Shown here in pieces: positions 34,545 through 46,178 of a stretch of 64,000 nt of DNA (positions are counted from its first letter, which is position 1; every line of letters begins with the position of its first letter). Under the pieces are notes generated by a model. The model saw only the letters and a list, made by a program, of their open reading frames with translations, did not search any database and was not told the DNA's origin. This DNA is from Amylostereum areolatum (taxonomy: Eukaryota > Basidiomycota > Agaricomycetes > Russulales > Stereaceae), in assembly GCA_012932865.1 (NCBI GenBank), contig SAXG01000076.1, forward strand, positions 62,001-126,000, given 5' to 3'. The translations under genes and the position numbers were made by a program.

Positions 34545-35287
34545 CGGCGAGGCAGAACATGATCAAAATCCAGTCCACGTTAGAAGTTTTGAGGGAAGTT
34601 TTTAGTGTGGCATCGCAGAGGAGCCAGGATAGGTGAACGTTGAGTGAAGCTTGAAGCTTGAAGCTTGAAGAGTCGAGACAGACTTCGCTTCCGAATTCTC
34701 AACAAATTAAAGTCACGTGCAGTTCATCTCGGAGCCTTCGCCGATTCCGAACTCTGGCTTGTAGTCACTCAATTCTCTTCACGCATCCTCTCTTGGTGCA
34801 TCTCTCTTGCATCTCCTTGCATCTCTCTTCGTACAGCTCACTCATGACGGGACTCTTATCAAATCCATCGGAAACAACCAGTGGAATATCATCCTGTCGG
34901 TGCGTGTCGCGGCTTGTTGTCGAAACCTCTAAACCCTCAGACAGTTTTTAGGTCCCTTCGTCGCCCTCGTCATGTCCGCGTCTATCACCCATCTGGGCTC
35001 ATGACGTCCAGAGTCGAGCCATCAAAAATCCATGCCAGTCCAGAGCGAGGACAAGGACGACGAGTCGATCGCGAAAGAAGCCTGCGGCACGCTGTAAAAG
35101 TCTCTCCAACTTGTGCGTCCGCATATATATCCTCCTCCTCTCAAACCAGCGTTGACATCCAGTCTTGCATGCAGGTGTCCACTCGCAGAACGCTATGCGC
35201 CATGAAAATCAATCAATCAACCGAGCCGAAGCATGCACTGTTGCTGTGCGTCGGAACTCCTGTCGTGCGTCCTTTTCCTTCGCTCCT
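33972..35287 (-). repeat. Inverted repeat, right arm (1316 bp)
   Basis: Reverse complement of 12605-13899 with few mismatches and an extra 18-20 bp near 35250 flanked by a short GTGCGTC repeat. It starts at GTAGTGCGA (33972) and ends near CGCTCCTTT (35287). The arms are 20 kb apart in opposite orientation. Confidence 0.9.
34645..34670. repeat. AAGCTTG heptamer run (three units)
   Basis: Mirror copy of 13201-13225 inside the right inverted-repeat arm. Confidence 0.85.
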
Positions 35288-35404
35288 TTCTGCATGAGAT
35301 TCCTGATGCGTGCGCCTCTGAAATAACAGGGCAACATCGGTCCATAGGGCTAACCGCGCTCGTGCGAGGAGCCGAGGGCGAAGCCGTGTAGATCAGACGT
35401 GCAA

Positions 35405-35740
35405 ACTTTCCGAGCAGCCATCTTGTGTGGAGTTATGGACAAGGCGAAGGTCGGCGCTGGGATGAAGAAGTTGGTGTTTGGGGCTATCATGAGGGGTTAC
35501 GGCTCGCACGAGGCGGCCATGGCCATGGATTGTACCGCGAAGCTCTCTGCCTACCTGCCGACGCTGGTGCACAGCAACCTTCGGGTTTTCCTTGGGAATC
35601 AACGATGTTACTCCTGGTCCCATCCTCCCGGGCAAGAAGGACAAACTCGTCGAGGCCGCCTACCAGGCCTGTCAACAATACATCGAGCTCGCGAAACGGG
35701 GAAAATTGGAGAACCCGGGTGTAATCAAGAGCAGACGCCG
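35405..35740 (+). pseudogene. Internal fragment of RNA polymerase III largest subunit (RPC1-like)
   Basis: About 110 codons in at least two frames. First part: LCGVMDKAKVGAGMKKLVF and IMRGYGSHEAAMAM, then, after a frameshift near 35580, FSLGINDVTPGPIL, KKDKLVEAAYQACQQYIELA and LENPG, then another shift to CNQEQTP. This matches the part of beta-prime-type largest subunits around the G-F-S-I-G-I-x-D-V-T-P-G and P-G-x-x-x-E-Q-T motifs; the preferred match is Pol III because of the DVTPGPIL and KLVEAAY wording. Both ends are missing and frames are broken, so it is a non-functional fragment. It abuts the TOM1 pseudogene in the same orientation. Confidence 0.75.
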
Positions 35741-35814
35741 TAGGCCATGATTTCTGGTGCTCTGTCCGAAGATGATGAGCAGAGCGCTCCACGTCCGCCA
35801 CATCGCATACCATC

Positions 35815-38800
35815 TTGCTGAACTCGTTCTATTGCAACGGACGCGTGGACGCGTTGATTTTCGTCTGCCGCCGTTTCATGGCCATCATCGAGGAGGTCAA
35901 CAACATCAAGGAATCCGAGCGTCCAGAGACGCTCACCCACGATATCAGCAATGCATTCGGCGGCATCAAGGCTGCCCTCCACTTCCTTCACCCTGTGGTC
36001 TCGACGAAGCCTATCTTCGAGTCTCCACCGACTACCCTTTTGATCAACAGCGGCGGAGCGCGCTCTCGCTCGGACGCAGAATAACGTCAATGCGGAGACG
36101 GAGCTCCTTCTCGCGAACCCCTTCCGCTTTCACCAACCCCCTCCACCGGCTGCCGAGCCCGCCGTGGCTGCACTTGATCCCCATACCCGATGGACCCAAA
36201 GAGCCTGTCAAGACTGCAGAACAGTGGCGAGAGGAGCTCAACGCCGCCAGGGAGCCCCTGAAAGTGGATATTGGCAGTCTTGCCTTGCGTTTGGTCGACG
36301 AGCACCCCTCTCTAATCTTCGACGTCCACAACGCGTTCATCGGCCGTGTGGACGGCTTCCAGAAAGAATCCATCAAGCTATTGATTCGCGATGTCAAGGC
36401 GTTCTCGCCTCACGCTCACGATGTCCAAGAGCAGCCGCTTGCTGTTCGATGCAGACTTCTAGCCCTTGTGTTGAACGAGGCGCCTACATCATTCGCGCCT
36501 GTCATTGCCGGGGAATTAATGGACGTGCTTTTGGCCCTTCTCCTATCTCACCCGTTGAGTGCAGAGGCTGACCGCCCCGTCATTCCCAAATGGCTGGCTG
36601 CATCGTTGCTCGTGTCCGAAGCATTGTTAACGATGGGAGACGACATCCGTCCGATCACGTTGTCGAAGGAGGGCGACGCCGTCGACTCTCAAGAAATCTT
36701 CGTCGGTCCCCACTACCCCGAAGCTCGCACCGTCCTTTTTGATTTCTGCATGCGTCTTCTCGCTCTCCCAGGCTTGCCCAGAGACGACTTACTTTCATCA
36801 CTCCGCCTTCTCGTAATCATCACCCGAGATCACTCCATGGCCCTCAAGTTCGTGAAGCGTGGCGGCGTCCAGCTTCTGTTCCAGAGTCTCAAGTCATCCA
36901 CCGGAGGCGTTGGGGGAAGCCAGTCATACATCACTATCATCCTTCGCCATGTTATAGAGGATCCCTCCACGGTGCGCTCCATCATGCGTCAAGAAGTCCA
37001 GCGGTTCCTCTCCCACCCACACTCCCGAGTCGTAGATGTGCCAATGTATGTCCGCGCGAGCAACGCACACGCTTTACGCGACTCGAAGGTCTTCCTCGAG
37101 GTCACGGACTCTCTCGCAAGACTCGATCGGCCATTCTCTGTCCCTAACCACATCATGCTCAAGGACGATGTCGCGGCCGCCTCCAAGAAAACAGAGTTGG
37201 AGCCTTCTCCGGATGCCCTTCTCAACGCGCCGATGTTGGTGGATCAACCCGTTCTCGGCTCTCTCTCGTCTCCCCCGGAGTACCTTGAGAGCGTGGTCCA
37301 TTTCCTCATCGGAGAGCTAATGACGAGTATCAAATCCCCCTCGTCCCAGGCAACGGAAAAGACCGCCTCAGGTGCCGGCAGCTCTGGGATTTCAGTCCTG
37401 ACGGGCGCCCAAGCAAGTTCAAGTGCGGACACTCCCAAGGACGCGACTGCTCATCCGCAAGATAGCCTGGACTTCTACTATTGCGGCTTCTTAATGCAGT
37501 GCTTGACAGAGCTCCTCTTCTCTTACGACTCGTGCAAGGTTGCCTTCCTCTCGTACTCACCCAAAAAGAAGTCAACGAGCTTACCCAAGGAAACACCGAG
37601 CAAGCACCGGAACGTGGCCTTGCAGTTCCTGCTGTCGGAGATCATCACATTTGGCACGCTGAACTCAGAGTCCGGGCCCGACTCTCGCAAACGCATCCAT
37701 CTTTGCAATTGGGCCATGTCCGTTATTGTAGCGCTCTGCGTGGACACGGCAGCAACTCCGGACTCCAAGGACGTTTTGCCTGAGCTCGTCTCTGTTCGCA
37801 AGTTCGTACTGGAGGGCGTTAGTAGGGCTATCAAAGACCCGTACCCTTCCGACTCGGTCGACGCAAGATACGGACGACTGCTCGCATTGGCGGATCTATG
37901 CCTTCGTCTGCTCACTGTGCGCTTCAACGTCAGCTCAAACGCACGCAAGCCAGGGGAGGATGTTCCGACTCATCTAGCGAAGATCATGCTCGAGAAGAAC
38001 TTCGTGGCCACGCTTACCAACGCACTGGCAGAAGTTGACCTGAATTTCCCCAACGTTCGTGGGCTCGTGGCTTTGGTCCTGAAGCCGCTCGAGTTGCTGT
38101 AGGTCCCCACTCTCCTGCACGATTTTTCTTGGCGTTATAACTCCCTTTATAGGTCCAAGATTGCCATCAAGATGAGTCGGGCATCGGACAAGACCAAAGG
38201 GCCAGAAGACGCAAAGATCGAGGGCGAGGACGAGACCATGTCGGACGAAGAAGACGAGGATGATGAGCGCTCCAACCGTGAGGAGACTCCGGACCTTTAT
38301 CGTAACTCGTCGCTTGGGATGTGAGTGATTTATCGTTCTCCCATCGCATCTCCTGACATTGTGACGTCTTTTTAGGTTCGGCGGCGTAAGTCTTCGTTTG
38401 GTGTGGGACCCATCGCGTACTAACCACTCTTCCCACAGGAGATGGAGGACCAGTTTGCTGACGAAGACATGGATGAAGATGAAGGAGAAGAGGACGAAGA
38501 CGTCGAGATGGACTTTGGCGAAGGCACAGGGAGCGAAGATACGTCGGAAGAGAGCGACGTCGGCGCCAACGACGAAGACGCAATGGGAGAATCAGGCGAT
38601 GAGGGGGAGGGATGGCAGGACGAAGACGAGGATAACCTGGTGGAAGAGGAAGGAGCGCATGCTCATACGCATGTTGAAGAAGCTGACGAGGACGACGGCG
38701 ACGAAGAAGATGACGATGACGAAGCTCTCTGGGAGGTGAGTCCTCTGTTTCCATTTGCCACTTTCCCTTCCTAATATGTTTTCTTAAACAAGAACATGGC

Positions 38801-41310
38801 GGCTTCTGGCGAGGCGATGGCGAACATGATGGGCGAAGAAGGCGACGACGGCGAAGGCGAAGGTCCGTTATACACGCATATCTGTCGAGCGCTATTGGCG
38901 GAAGTATTTGCTAGTTGAACTTCCGACCTTCCAAGCTGATGGAGAAGACGACGGCGGAATGGGCTCGGACGATGAGTATGTATATTCCTAAGGGCTCTTG
39001 GTATGGGATGGGGCTAATATTCAGTCGTAGGCTCGATGCTGAACTCCGGATGCTTGATGGTCAGGAGGGTCCAGGAGATATCTTCCGCTTTACCCCTGGT
39101 ATCCCTGAGGGTCTTCCAGGCTTCATGGGTACACACGCCGGAGGGAACATCGTCATTACTGGCGGGTTGCACGCCGCAAGGCTTCGTGCGGATGGTAAGC
39201 CAATACTTGTTAACAGATCCGAATACCACTTATATTCATCGTAGGTGATGATGACATGGAAATTTTCGGACGTCCGCGGGGAGCTCAGCCAGTCGAGAAC
39301 GTGACACACCCGCCTCTCATAGAAGAGCCAGCACTCCCCGGAGGTCAGTCATCAGGGCAAGGCAGGTCAAATCGTCGAGGCGGGAGGTCGTTTTTTCGGA
39401 GCTTTCGGGACACAACAGGATATTCTTCAGGCAATCGAAGACGTCATTGGTGGTTCCGCTGTGCAACTCTTCCAACATATCATCACTCGTCGCGGTGGTG
39501 GTAACGGTGGTACCGAAACTATTCGCCTTGATGTTCCGGCTGGCACCCTCGTTAACCTTGACCGCGGTGGCCTGGGAAGACGAGGCGGCCCTATCTCTAC
39601 ATCTCTTCATATTCAACGTCCGTCACGAACAGAGATTCGCCCAGAAGGTCGGGAATTTGACCCCTTTCTCACGGTCCAACGGTGGGGCGAGGAGTCTAAG
39701 GTCGTGAACGGCAAGTTTGCCCCCGACCGCTTCTCCAGACTAGGCAACCATGTTGTCCTGCAACTTCTACCTGCAGCAATCAAGAAGGCTGAAGAAGACC
39801 GTCAAGCAGCAGAAGAGGCACAACGTCAAGCTGAGGTTAAAGCTCGAGAGGAAGAAGAAACTAGGAGGAAGGAAGAAGAGGCAAAGGCCACGGAAGAGGC
39901 TGCGCGTGTAGAGAGGGAGAGGGAGGAGGTTGCCGCTGCTGCCGAAGCCGCACCCGCTGTGTCTGAAGACGTCGCTCCCGAGGGTCCTGTAGGAGATGTA
40001 GAAATGGCAGACGCACCCGCTGCATCGCCCGGAGAGGAATTGGCCAGTGCCGAATCATCGACAAGCGGTGCAGGAGAGGCCAGCACGTCCGCCCCGCCGG
40101 AGTGGGTCACCGTCATGATCCATGGCAGTCCAGTTGATATCACCGACACGGGAATCGACCCAACGTTCCTTGAGGCCCTTCCTGACGACATGCGAGAGGA
40201 AGTCGTCAACCAGCATATTCGTGACCAGCGTGCGGCGAGAGTGGAGCGTCCCCCCGACTCTCAGATTAGTGCCGAGTTCCTCGACGCCCTTCCTCCGGAA
40301 ATTCGCGCCGAGATTATCCAACAGGAGCGAATCGAGTAGGCAAGGAGGCGGGAAGAGGAGCGTCAGGCTGCCCAAGCCGCTGCTGGTGGCGGTGCCATTG
40401 ACATGGATCCAGCGAGTTTCATCGCAAGCCTTGATCCTCACCTGCGGCAAGAGGTTCTTATGGAGCAAGACGACGGTTTCATTCAAGCTCTTCCCTCTCA
40501 TATGATTGCCGAAGCTGGAACTTATCGAGGAGGTGCCCCTAGACGACCTCTTCCTTAGACACTCCTTCCTGCTCGTGTCCCCCCTGGACAAGCAACTCCA
40601 CCTCGTAAAGCAGCACCTCCTCGCGACGCTATCCAACTCTTAGACAAGACAGGTGTTGTCTTACTTGTCCGGTTTCTTTTCTTCCCTCAGATCCTCAAGA
40701 AGAGCGTGCTTTTCAAGGCCCTCGTCAATCTGTGCGAGAACTCGAAGAAACGAACAGAGTTCTTCAACCTTCTCTTAAACATCACATCTCGCAGGACGGC
40801 ACCGCGGATTTGGTTGCCGTAGACCGCAACTTTGCACAGATGACGTTCAGACATCCCAAGACGCCCACACAGGCACCCCGCGCTGCTGGGAAACAAAAAG
40901 CAGGAATAGACTATCTCAGTTCGCTCCCCGTGTCACATCTGCCTGGGGAAGTTGTTCCAGACCTCATCGCACAACGCTGTCTGGAGGCCTTGTCTTAGAT
41001 CGTGACCGCCAACGAACATTCGTCCCTCTTTTTCCCGACCGAGCACGAACTTCCTATCGGTCTTCGTCGTGCCGCATCAAATAAGGGTAAGGGCAAAGAG
41101 AAGCAGACATCTCATACGCAATACCTTATCGTTCTCTTGCTTGGCCTTCTGGACCGTCAATCTCTCATCGAAACGCCATCCATTCTCGAATCCATGGTCA
41201 GCCTTTTGAACATGGTCACCCGCCCTTTGACTAGCCTCAAGGGTATCATCAGGCTCTTAAGCTCGGAACGGGGTCAAGTCCCAACCCGAGATCAACGAGA
41301 ACCAGAATAA
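35815..41310 (+). pseudogene. TOM1/HUWE1-type E3 ubiquitin ligase, broken, lacks HECT
   Basis: Long homology to the N-terminal and central parts of fungal Tom1. There are armadillo-like regions (VCRRFMAIIEEVNNIKES; LVDEHPSLIFDVHNAF; HSMALKFVKRGGVQLLF), a very acidic segment (38.2-38.9 kb), ETIRLDVPAG, and the two DPTFLEALPDDMREEV / EFLDALPPEIRAEI motifs of DUF4414 (about 40150-40330). Ancestral introns persist (38099-38152 fits phase). Lesions: frame changes near 36080, 39400 and 40780; in-frame TAG at 40337, 40556 and 40996. It stops around 41310, before any HECT domain. Intact Tom1 attaches ubiquitin to many nuclear and ribosomal substrates; this copy cannot. The uninterrupted stretch 36090-38098 suggests the decay is recent. 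Confidence 0.8.
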
Positions 41311-42899
41311 CCGCATTAACGGCGTGTACCCTCGGACTGCATTCTTCCCTTCGCCGCTGTGCCCGCCGAGAGCGGCCGTGAGGTCGACGACCTCGACGAC
41401 AAGTACGGATCGTCGTGGCGAGAACAAGGTACAAACGACATCTTCAACGGCAGAGATACGCCGCGCTAGCGGTACCGAGCTGAAAGCAAGCCGGTGGCGA
41501 TTCCAGTCTTCCGCCCCGCGTGCATAGGCCCCGGCTACGACGCTGGGACAGCCACATGACGGCCATGTGCTCTGGCAACGGTCTACCAGCGGTCTACCAG
41601 CAAAGGCTCATGCGAGATCCAAAGTCGAGCCGGTGAAGGCGATAGGCTGGCGATCGAACGAGGACAACGCCGTCGAGGAGGACATCGACCGAGAGGTTGC
41701 GATTTTCTTGGTGTTGGTACAACCCTAACCCTAGAGCCGCCTTCGTCCTCAGTTTTAGGTCCTGTCGATCGTCCCACCCACAACGCGAACTGTTTCAGGG
41801 TATATAACCGAACAATTCTGAAATGGACGCGAATGAGAATTTGCAAGAAGCGACAAAAATACAATATCTTCCCATACAAACTATCTATGTGACCCCTTCG
41901 CTGCTGGACGCCCTCCCCCATCGCCTGTTACCTCAATCCACATACGTCTTGCAAAATGTCCCAATGAATTTCTCCGTCTCCTCCCCGATGGCCTCTTCCT
42001 CGACAGCGAGCGGAAGCAAAACGGCCTTCCCTCGCGCATGAAGCGGCAGCTTCCTCAGCGAGGCGCTCCTCGCGTTTTGGGAGGGCTGCAGGACCAGTTC
42101 CTTCATCTTCCTCATCGTCTCCTTCTCCACCACCTCGGGCCCCCAATCGAAACGGATCCCCATGGTCCGCTGATCTCTTGCATTCTTCGGCCAGGCCGGA
42201 TTGCCGGGCTTGGCGGACGACGCATTGCTAACGAGGCTGGGAAAGTCCTGCGCGACCGCCAGACCTCCATTACTCCGTGGAAGAGGGACATAAAGCAGAA
42301 GCTCACCTTTCGAAGAGCGTCAAACACGCCCGATTTCTTCAAGCTCGACTTCGAAAGACGCTTCTCCCGGCTATCGAAGGCAGGCTGAGGTGGTGCAGAT
42401 GGCGCTTGAGCTTCGTGCTGTTTGTGGAGGGGCATTGCGGAGGTGAAGGCTGAAGATGGGGGAGGATGGAGGGTGGAAGGTGGAAGGTGGAAGGGTGGAA
42501 GGGTGGAAGGGTAGAAGGTGGAAGGGTAGAAGTTGGAGGTCGGACGGTCGGACGGTCGGACGGACAATGGACGGCAGAGGAAGGTCGAAAAGAGTCATCC
42601 GTCTAGACGTTTGCGTTGGCCTCCCCCTCTCCACTCCGACCAGCAATACGCACGAACGTTAACTCTCCTGTACTCTTATGGTTCTCCTGTCCCCCCTCGC
42701 CAGTCCGTCACGCCAGGGCGATCGCGTTCGACATCCTCGGTGTTTGGCGCAGGATGCCCGCCTCGCGCACGATTCCGCCCGTCGTTGATCACCGACGCTT
42801 TTGACGGTCCTCCGCTCGTCTAACCTCCGTCGACTCAATTCCCGCTTTAATACCCCCGTGTTTTCTCCTGCCCTTCTTATCTGACCCCCCATCTCACAG
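41311..42899. other. Gap between gene fragments, unidentified
   Basis: Possibly more decayed fragments: several short frames on both strands (41823-42041 plus; 42112-42567 minus) but none recognised. Holds a GGTGGAAG minisatellite at 42465-42565. Confidence 0.4.
42465..42565 (+). repeat. GGTGGAAG minisatellite plus GGTCGGAC repeats
   Basis: About eight 7-10-bp units of GG(G)TGGAAG / GGTAGAAG followed by three units of GGTCGGAC. Simple-sequence slippage array between gene fragments. Confidence 0.85.
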
Positions 42900-43430
42900 G
42901 TTTGTACTGCTGCCTTCCTCGCTCTCCTCTTGCGCGAGGCCGACTACTCCGTCTTCGCCAACAGCAACGTATCGGGCACGTTCGACGTCAAGACCGCCGA
43001 GGACGCTAAAGCCGGTGTTCGGCATGAAGGTCGTCGTTGACGCTGAAATCGCGGCAGAAGGATCATTGTTGGCTAGAGGTCGTGGGACCAACAAGCGGCG
43101 GACAACCTGTCTTCGTGTACGTCGCACGGTTTTCAGATCTCTGTCGCTCCCTGACCGCCCGTTACGCAGACTTCAACGCTTTCCTTATCTTCATCCCGTT
43201 TGCCTGGACCGCCCATTTGACTGGTGGTGCTCGGGTTCAACATCAACACCTGGACGTCCGCCGTTCTGAACTTAATCATACGCTCTTGCTCGTCGGGTAA
43301 GACGCCGCCATCCCGTCCACTTCCACGCACTCATCGATATATAGCGTCACGGGCGTTGTCGTTCCGGCAGCCTTCTTTTCCGCGCTCGACGAGGGCTTCT
43401 ACTCGTCGTGTCTTGCGTCTCTCGCGTTAT
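42900..43430 (+). pseudogene. Ca2+/H+ antiporter (CAX/VCX)-like fragment
   Basis: Pieces in changing frames. FNAFLIFIPFAWTAH resembles the first membrane helix of vacuolar Ca2+/H+ exchangers. GGARVQHQHL...RSELNHTLLLVG and GVVVPAAFFSALDEG resemble the region after the first alpha-repeat. The intervening segment, including the Asn-Asn-Ala-Val-Glu-Ala signature, is absent: the two pieces are directly joined. Several stops. Identification is by motif memory only, so moderate confidence. Same strand as its neighbours in the fragment chain. Confidence 0.45.
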
Positions 43431-43439
43431 CAAGCTCTG

Positions 43440-45030
43440 GTCGGACAAGAAGGCCATTTCGCTTGAATACCTGGATTCTGCCCGCTCACACATTTTGAAC
43501 CACGTAGAAAGTCGGAAACCTGCCAGGTCTGCGCAGATCCTTTCGCGCTGTGGCTTCGGAAACGCCTTACCGTGTAAATCCCGGTCAGACGACCCGAATG
43601 GGATGGATCTCTCAGATGCCCTCGTGATCGTCTCCCAGTCTTCGATCGTTCGACTGGTCGTCCAGCGGTGGGTTTGCAAGTTACCCATCAAACGGCGAGT
43701 CCGTTTTTAGTTCTGCATTATCCGCGTATCTGACGAGAACGCAGCCTGCACAAGGTTGACACCGCCTACGCAACATTGGGAGCGCCATGGCTTCTTTGGT
43801 CAAAGAGCGCCGCGAAGAGCTTTTCAACGTCAAGGAGTACACGTTGGACAGCCGCCACGACTTGTTCAGTCTCATGATTCAAGCCAGTGAGACTGAAGGG
43901 AAGCTTGCGATGACAGACGAAGAACTGGTTAGTTTTCTGTCTGCCACGTGGTTGGCACTTAGCTAGCCATGTTTCTAGGCCGGAAACACCTTTCTTATGT
44001 TGTTTGCTGGACACGGTACACGTTATTTCTCACCAGAGCCCTCGTAACCCCATACTAACACGGCCTTTTCAGAGACGACTACTCGCACCCTCGACGCTAC
44101 CTTAGGGTTCCTCGCCCTGTACCAGATCATCCAGGAAGAGATATTCGCCGAAGTGGAGGCCGCGTTTTTGCAAAACGTAGAACTCGTACGTGAGCGCTAT
44201 TTGCTCGACCGCGTCCACCCTCTTACGCGACCCATAGTCCTTTGCCACGTCGAATCTCGTCAAAGTACAAGTCTGCGTCCGCACCACACCACCCATCCAC
44301 TCGCTCACGCCGCGCTCCTGGACTCGCAGCGGCAGGTGCCATGATGATCCGTGAAGCCACCGAGGATTTTTGATTTGGTGCTCAACACCGGGGACACCCA
44401 TCTCAACAACGGACAGTTGGCGCTCTTATGCGCGTCATAGTCGACATGCCGGGCATTCGTTCGTCCTACTTCCACTTTCTTCATGTTCCGACCGCGTTAA
44501 CAATCTAACGTAGACTATAACCCGCGATATCTCCCTGAACCGGAAGAGTACCGGCCCTCCAGATGGTGCACCACGCACGAGAATGACTTGTCGATGTTCT
44601 CGTTCGGGTCCCGCGCCTGTACGTCTTCCTTTCCTCCATCCTTACTCCCAAGTCTCAGGCCTCATATCCTCGTGCGCCCAGGTATCGGAAGGCGCTTCGC
44701 ACCGACGGAGGTGACGTGCTTCCTCGCCAGGCTATTGCATGGGTGGCGACTCGACGTCGTCCTCAAGCCGGACGAAACTTGGGAACAATGGCGTCGTCGG
44801 GTGATGGTTGGAGTGGCTACGATGAGCCTGGGCGTCGGGGACGTACCCATTTGCCTCATCGATTCGACCGTGGACCGACGCCGCATATCCCCCGAAGACC
44901 GCGGCCGTGTCTTCGTGAACCATCGCCCAAGCCACTGGACATCTGATGGTAAGGTGCCATTTCAATCCCGCTCACTTGAAGGCACCGAAGCTCATGCCGT
45001 CGTTACCGACGCTCCGCGGCAACTTCCTTA
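43440..45030 (+). pseudogene. Cytochrome P450, degraded
   Basis: Recognisable landmarks in order: GMDLSDALVIVSQSSIVRLV (upstream of the I helix); MASLVKERREELFNV and SLMIQASETEG; I-helix AGNTFLMLFAGH|ETTTRTLDATLGF split by an intact intron (phase 1); NPRYLPEPEEYRPSRW; and the heme loop FSFGSRAC|IGRRFA with the Cys codon itself split by an intron. Stops and shifts occur before 43790 and between 44190 and 44400, where the ExxR helix should be but cannot be read. There is no membrane anchor. P450s oxidise small molecules at the ER; this copy looks non-functional, though the C-terminal exons are well kept. Family not assigned. Confidence 0.75.
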
Positions 45031-45226
45031 AGATGGGGCGCGGCACCGCGATCATCCTTCTTCTCGTCTTTGTCACCGGTCATTGATACGTCGGTTGTTA
45101 CTCGCTAACATAGGAACTCATTCCCAAGGAAGAAGAGGGTAGCACAGGTGTCTCAACTGGCTGGTTGATGCGTCCTGATTCGCAATGTGCGATGTCCCGA
45201 TTCTCGACTCTCGACGTCCCGATTCT

Positions 45227-45248
45227 CGACTCTCGATGTCGAGAGTCG
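45227..45248. repeat. Perfect 10-bp-arm palindrome
   Basis: CGACTCTCGA, 2-nt spacer TG, then TCGAGAGTCG, within an array of TTCTCGACTCTCGA(C/T)GTC repeats (about 45199-45250) followed by GTGTC repeats. A stable hairpin just beyond the last gene fragment. Confidence 0.85.
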
Positions 45249-45379
45249 CGTGTCGTGTCGTGTCGCAGTCGTGAATGTGCGCGGCGAGAACATGGTGATT
45301 TCATTTTGAAGGTGATCCGTCTGATGTCCTCCATGTTCTATGCGTTCACAAGTCAAGTTATCTCCGTGATTACAGGTTG

Positions 45380-46178
45380 AACTTCAATCTGGTAGCATTA
45401 TCAATGTGTTCTCCATGGACCCAGGGGACTCATGTAGTTTTTACCAGTGTTCTTAGTTATAAAATGATCATGATAATACTCCAGCCTACTGTTTGATCAA
45501 CATGAAGATCATAATCTAAAAGGCTTCAGCAAGTGTGCCAAGTATCCATCCGAAACTAAATGGTATTAGGTTTATCGTGTAATCACACTGAGATCACGGG
45601 ATACATTGGACGTTGCCCATAGTGTAAGCTCACTTCAATATTTGTACTTTCAGTCCCCATTTCAGATACATAATAGGAGCGCTAAAATGGACTTCTGCCC
45701 GCGGTGCTGAGTCCTGCTCATGCGCACGCTTCGTTGATGTATCAATACTGTACATACGCATGCGCACTGCGCAGAGCCGTAAATAACGGTCTGGTACGTT
45801 CAGAAGGCTGTCTTTGGTCACCCTACGGACCATCCTTCGTATATATATATGTACTTATTGCACGGAATATAGCTTCAAGGAATCCACACTTCGTTCATAT
45901 TGATGCAGATGCAATGGCATGGTTGTAAATGAGATAGCGCGGGATGTTGCGCGCCGAGCAAGGTGAAGGCCCACTTTACTCTTGACACGCATATCAGGTG
46001 GGGTGCCAATGACTGGGACGCGGTGGGTGTTGGTGGATGCTGGTGGATGGCTCTAATCTTCAGAAGACGCATTGGTATTGAAGTTATATTGTGTCATGTG
46101 TTTTCTGTTAATTCGCACGTCTTTCATCCCCCCCCTCCCATTACAATCTGTAGCACTGCGTAGTATGAACAATGTATT
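45380..46178. other. AT-richer intergenic stretch
   Basis: Clearly lower GC than the neighbours (45380-46140), with no gene-like frame; an (AT)-rich run TATATATATATG near 45840-45851. It may hold old repeats, none identifiable. Confidence 0.5.

Noticed and set aside
42456..42570. Possible telomere-like repeat
   Set aside because: Units are GGTGGAAG/GGTCGGAC, not TTAGGG, and lie among internal genes.
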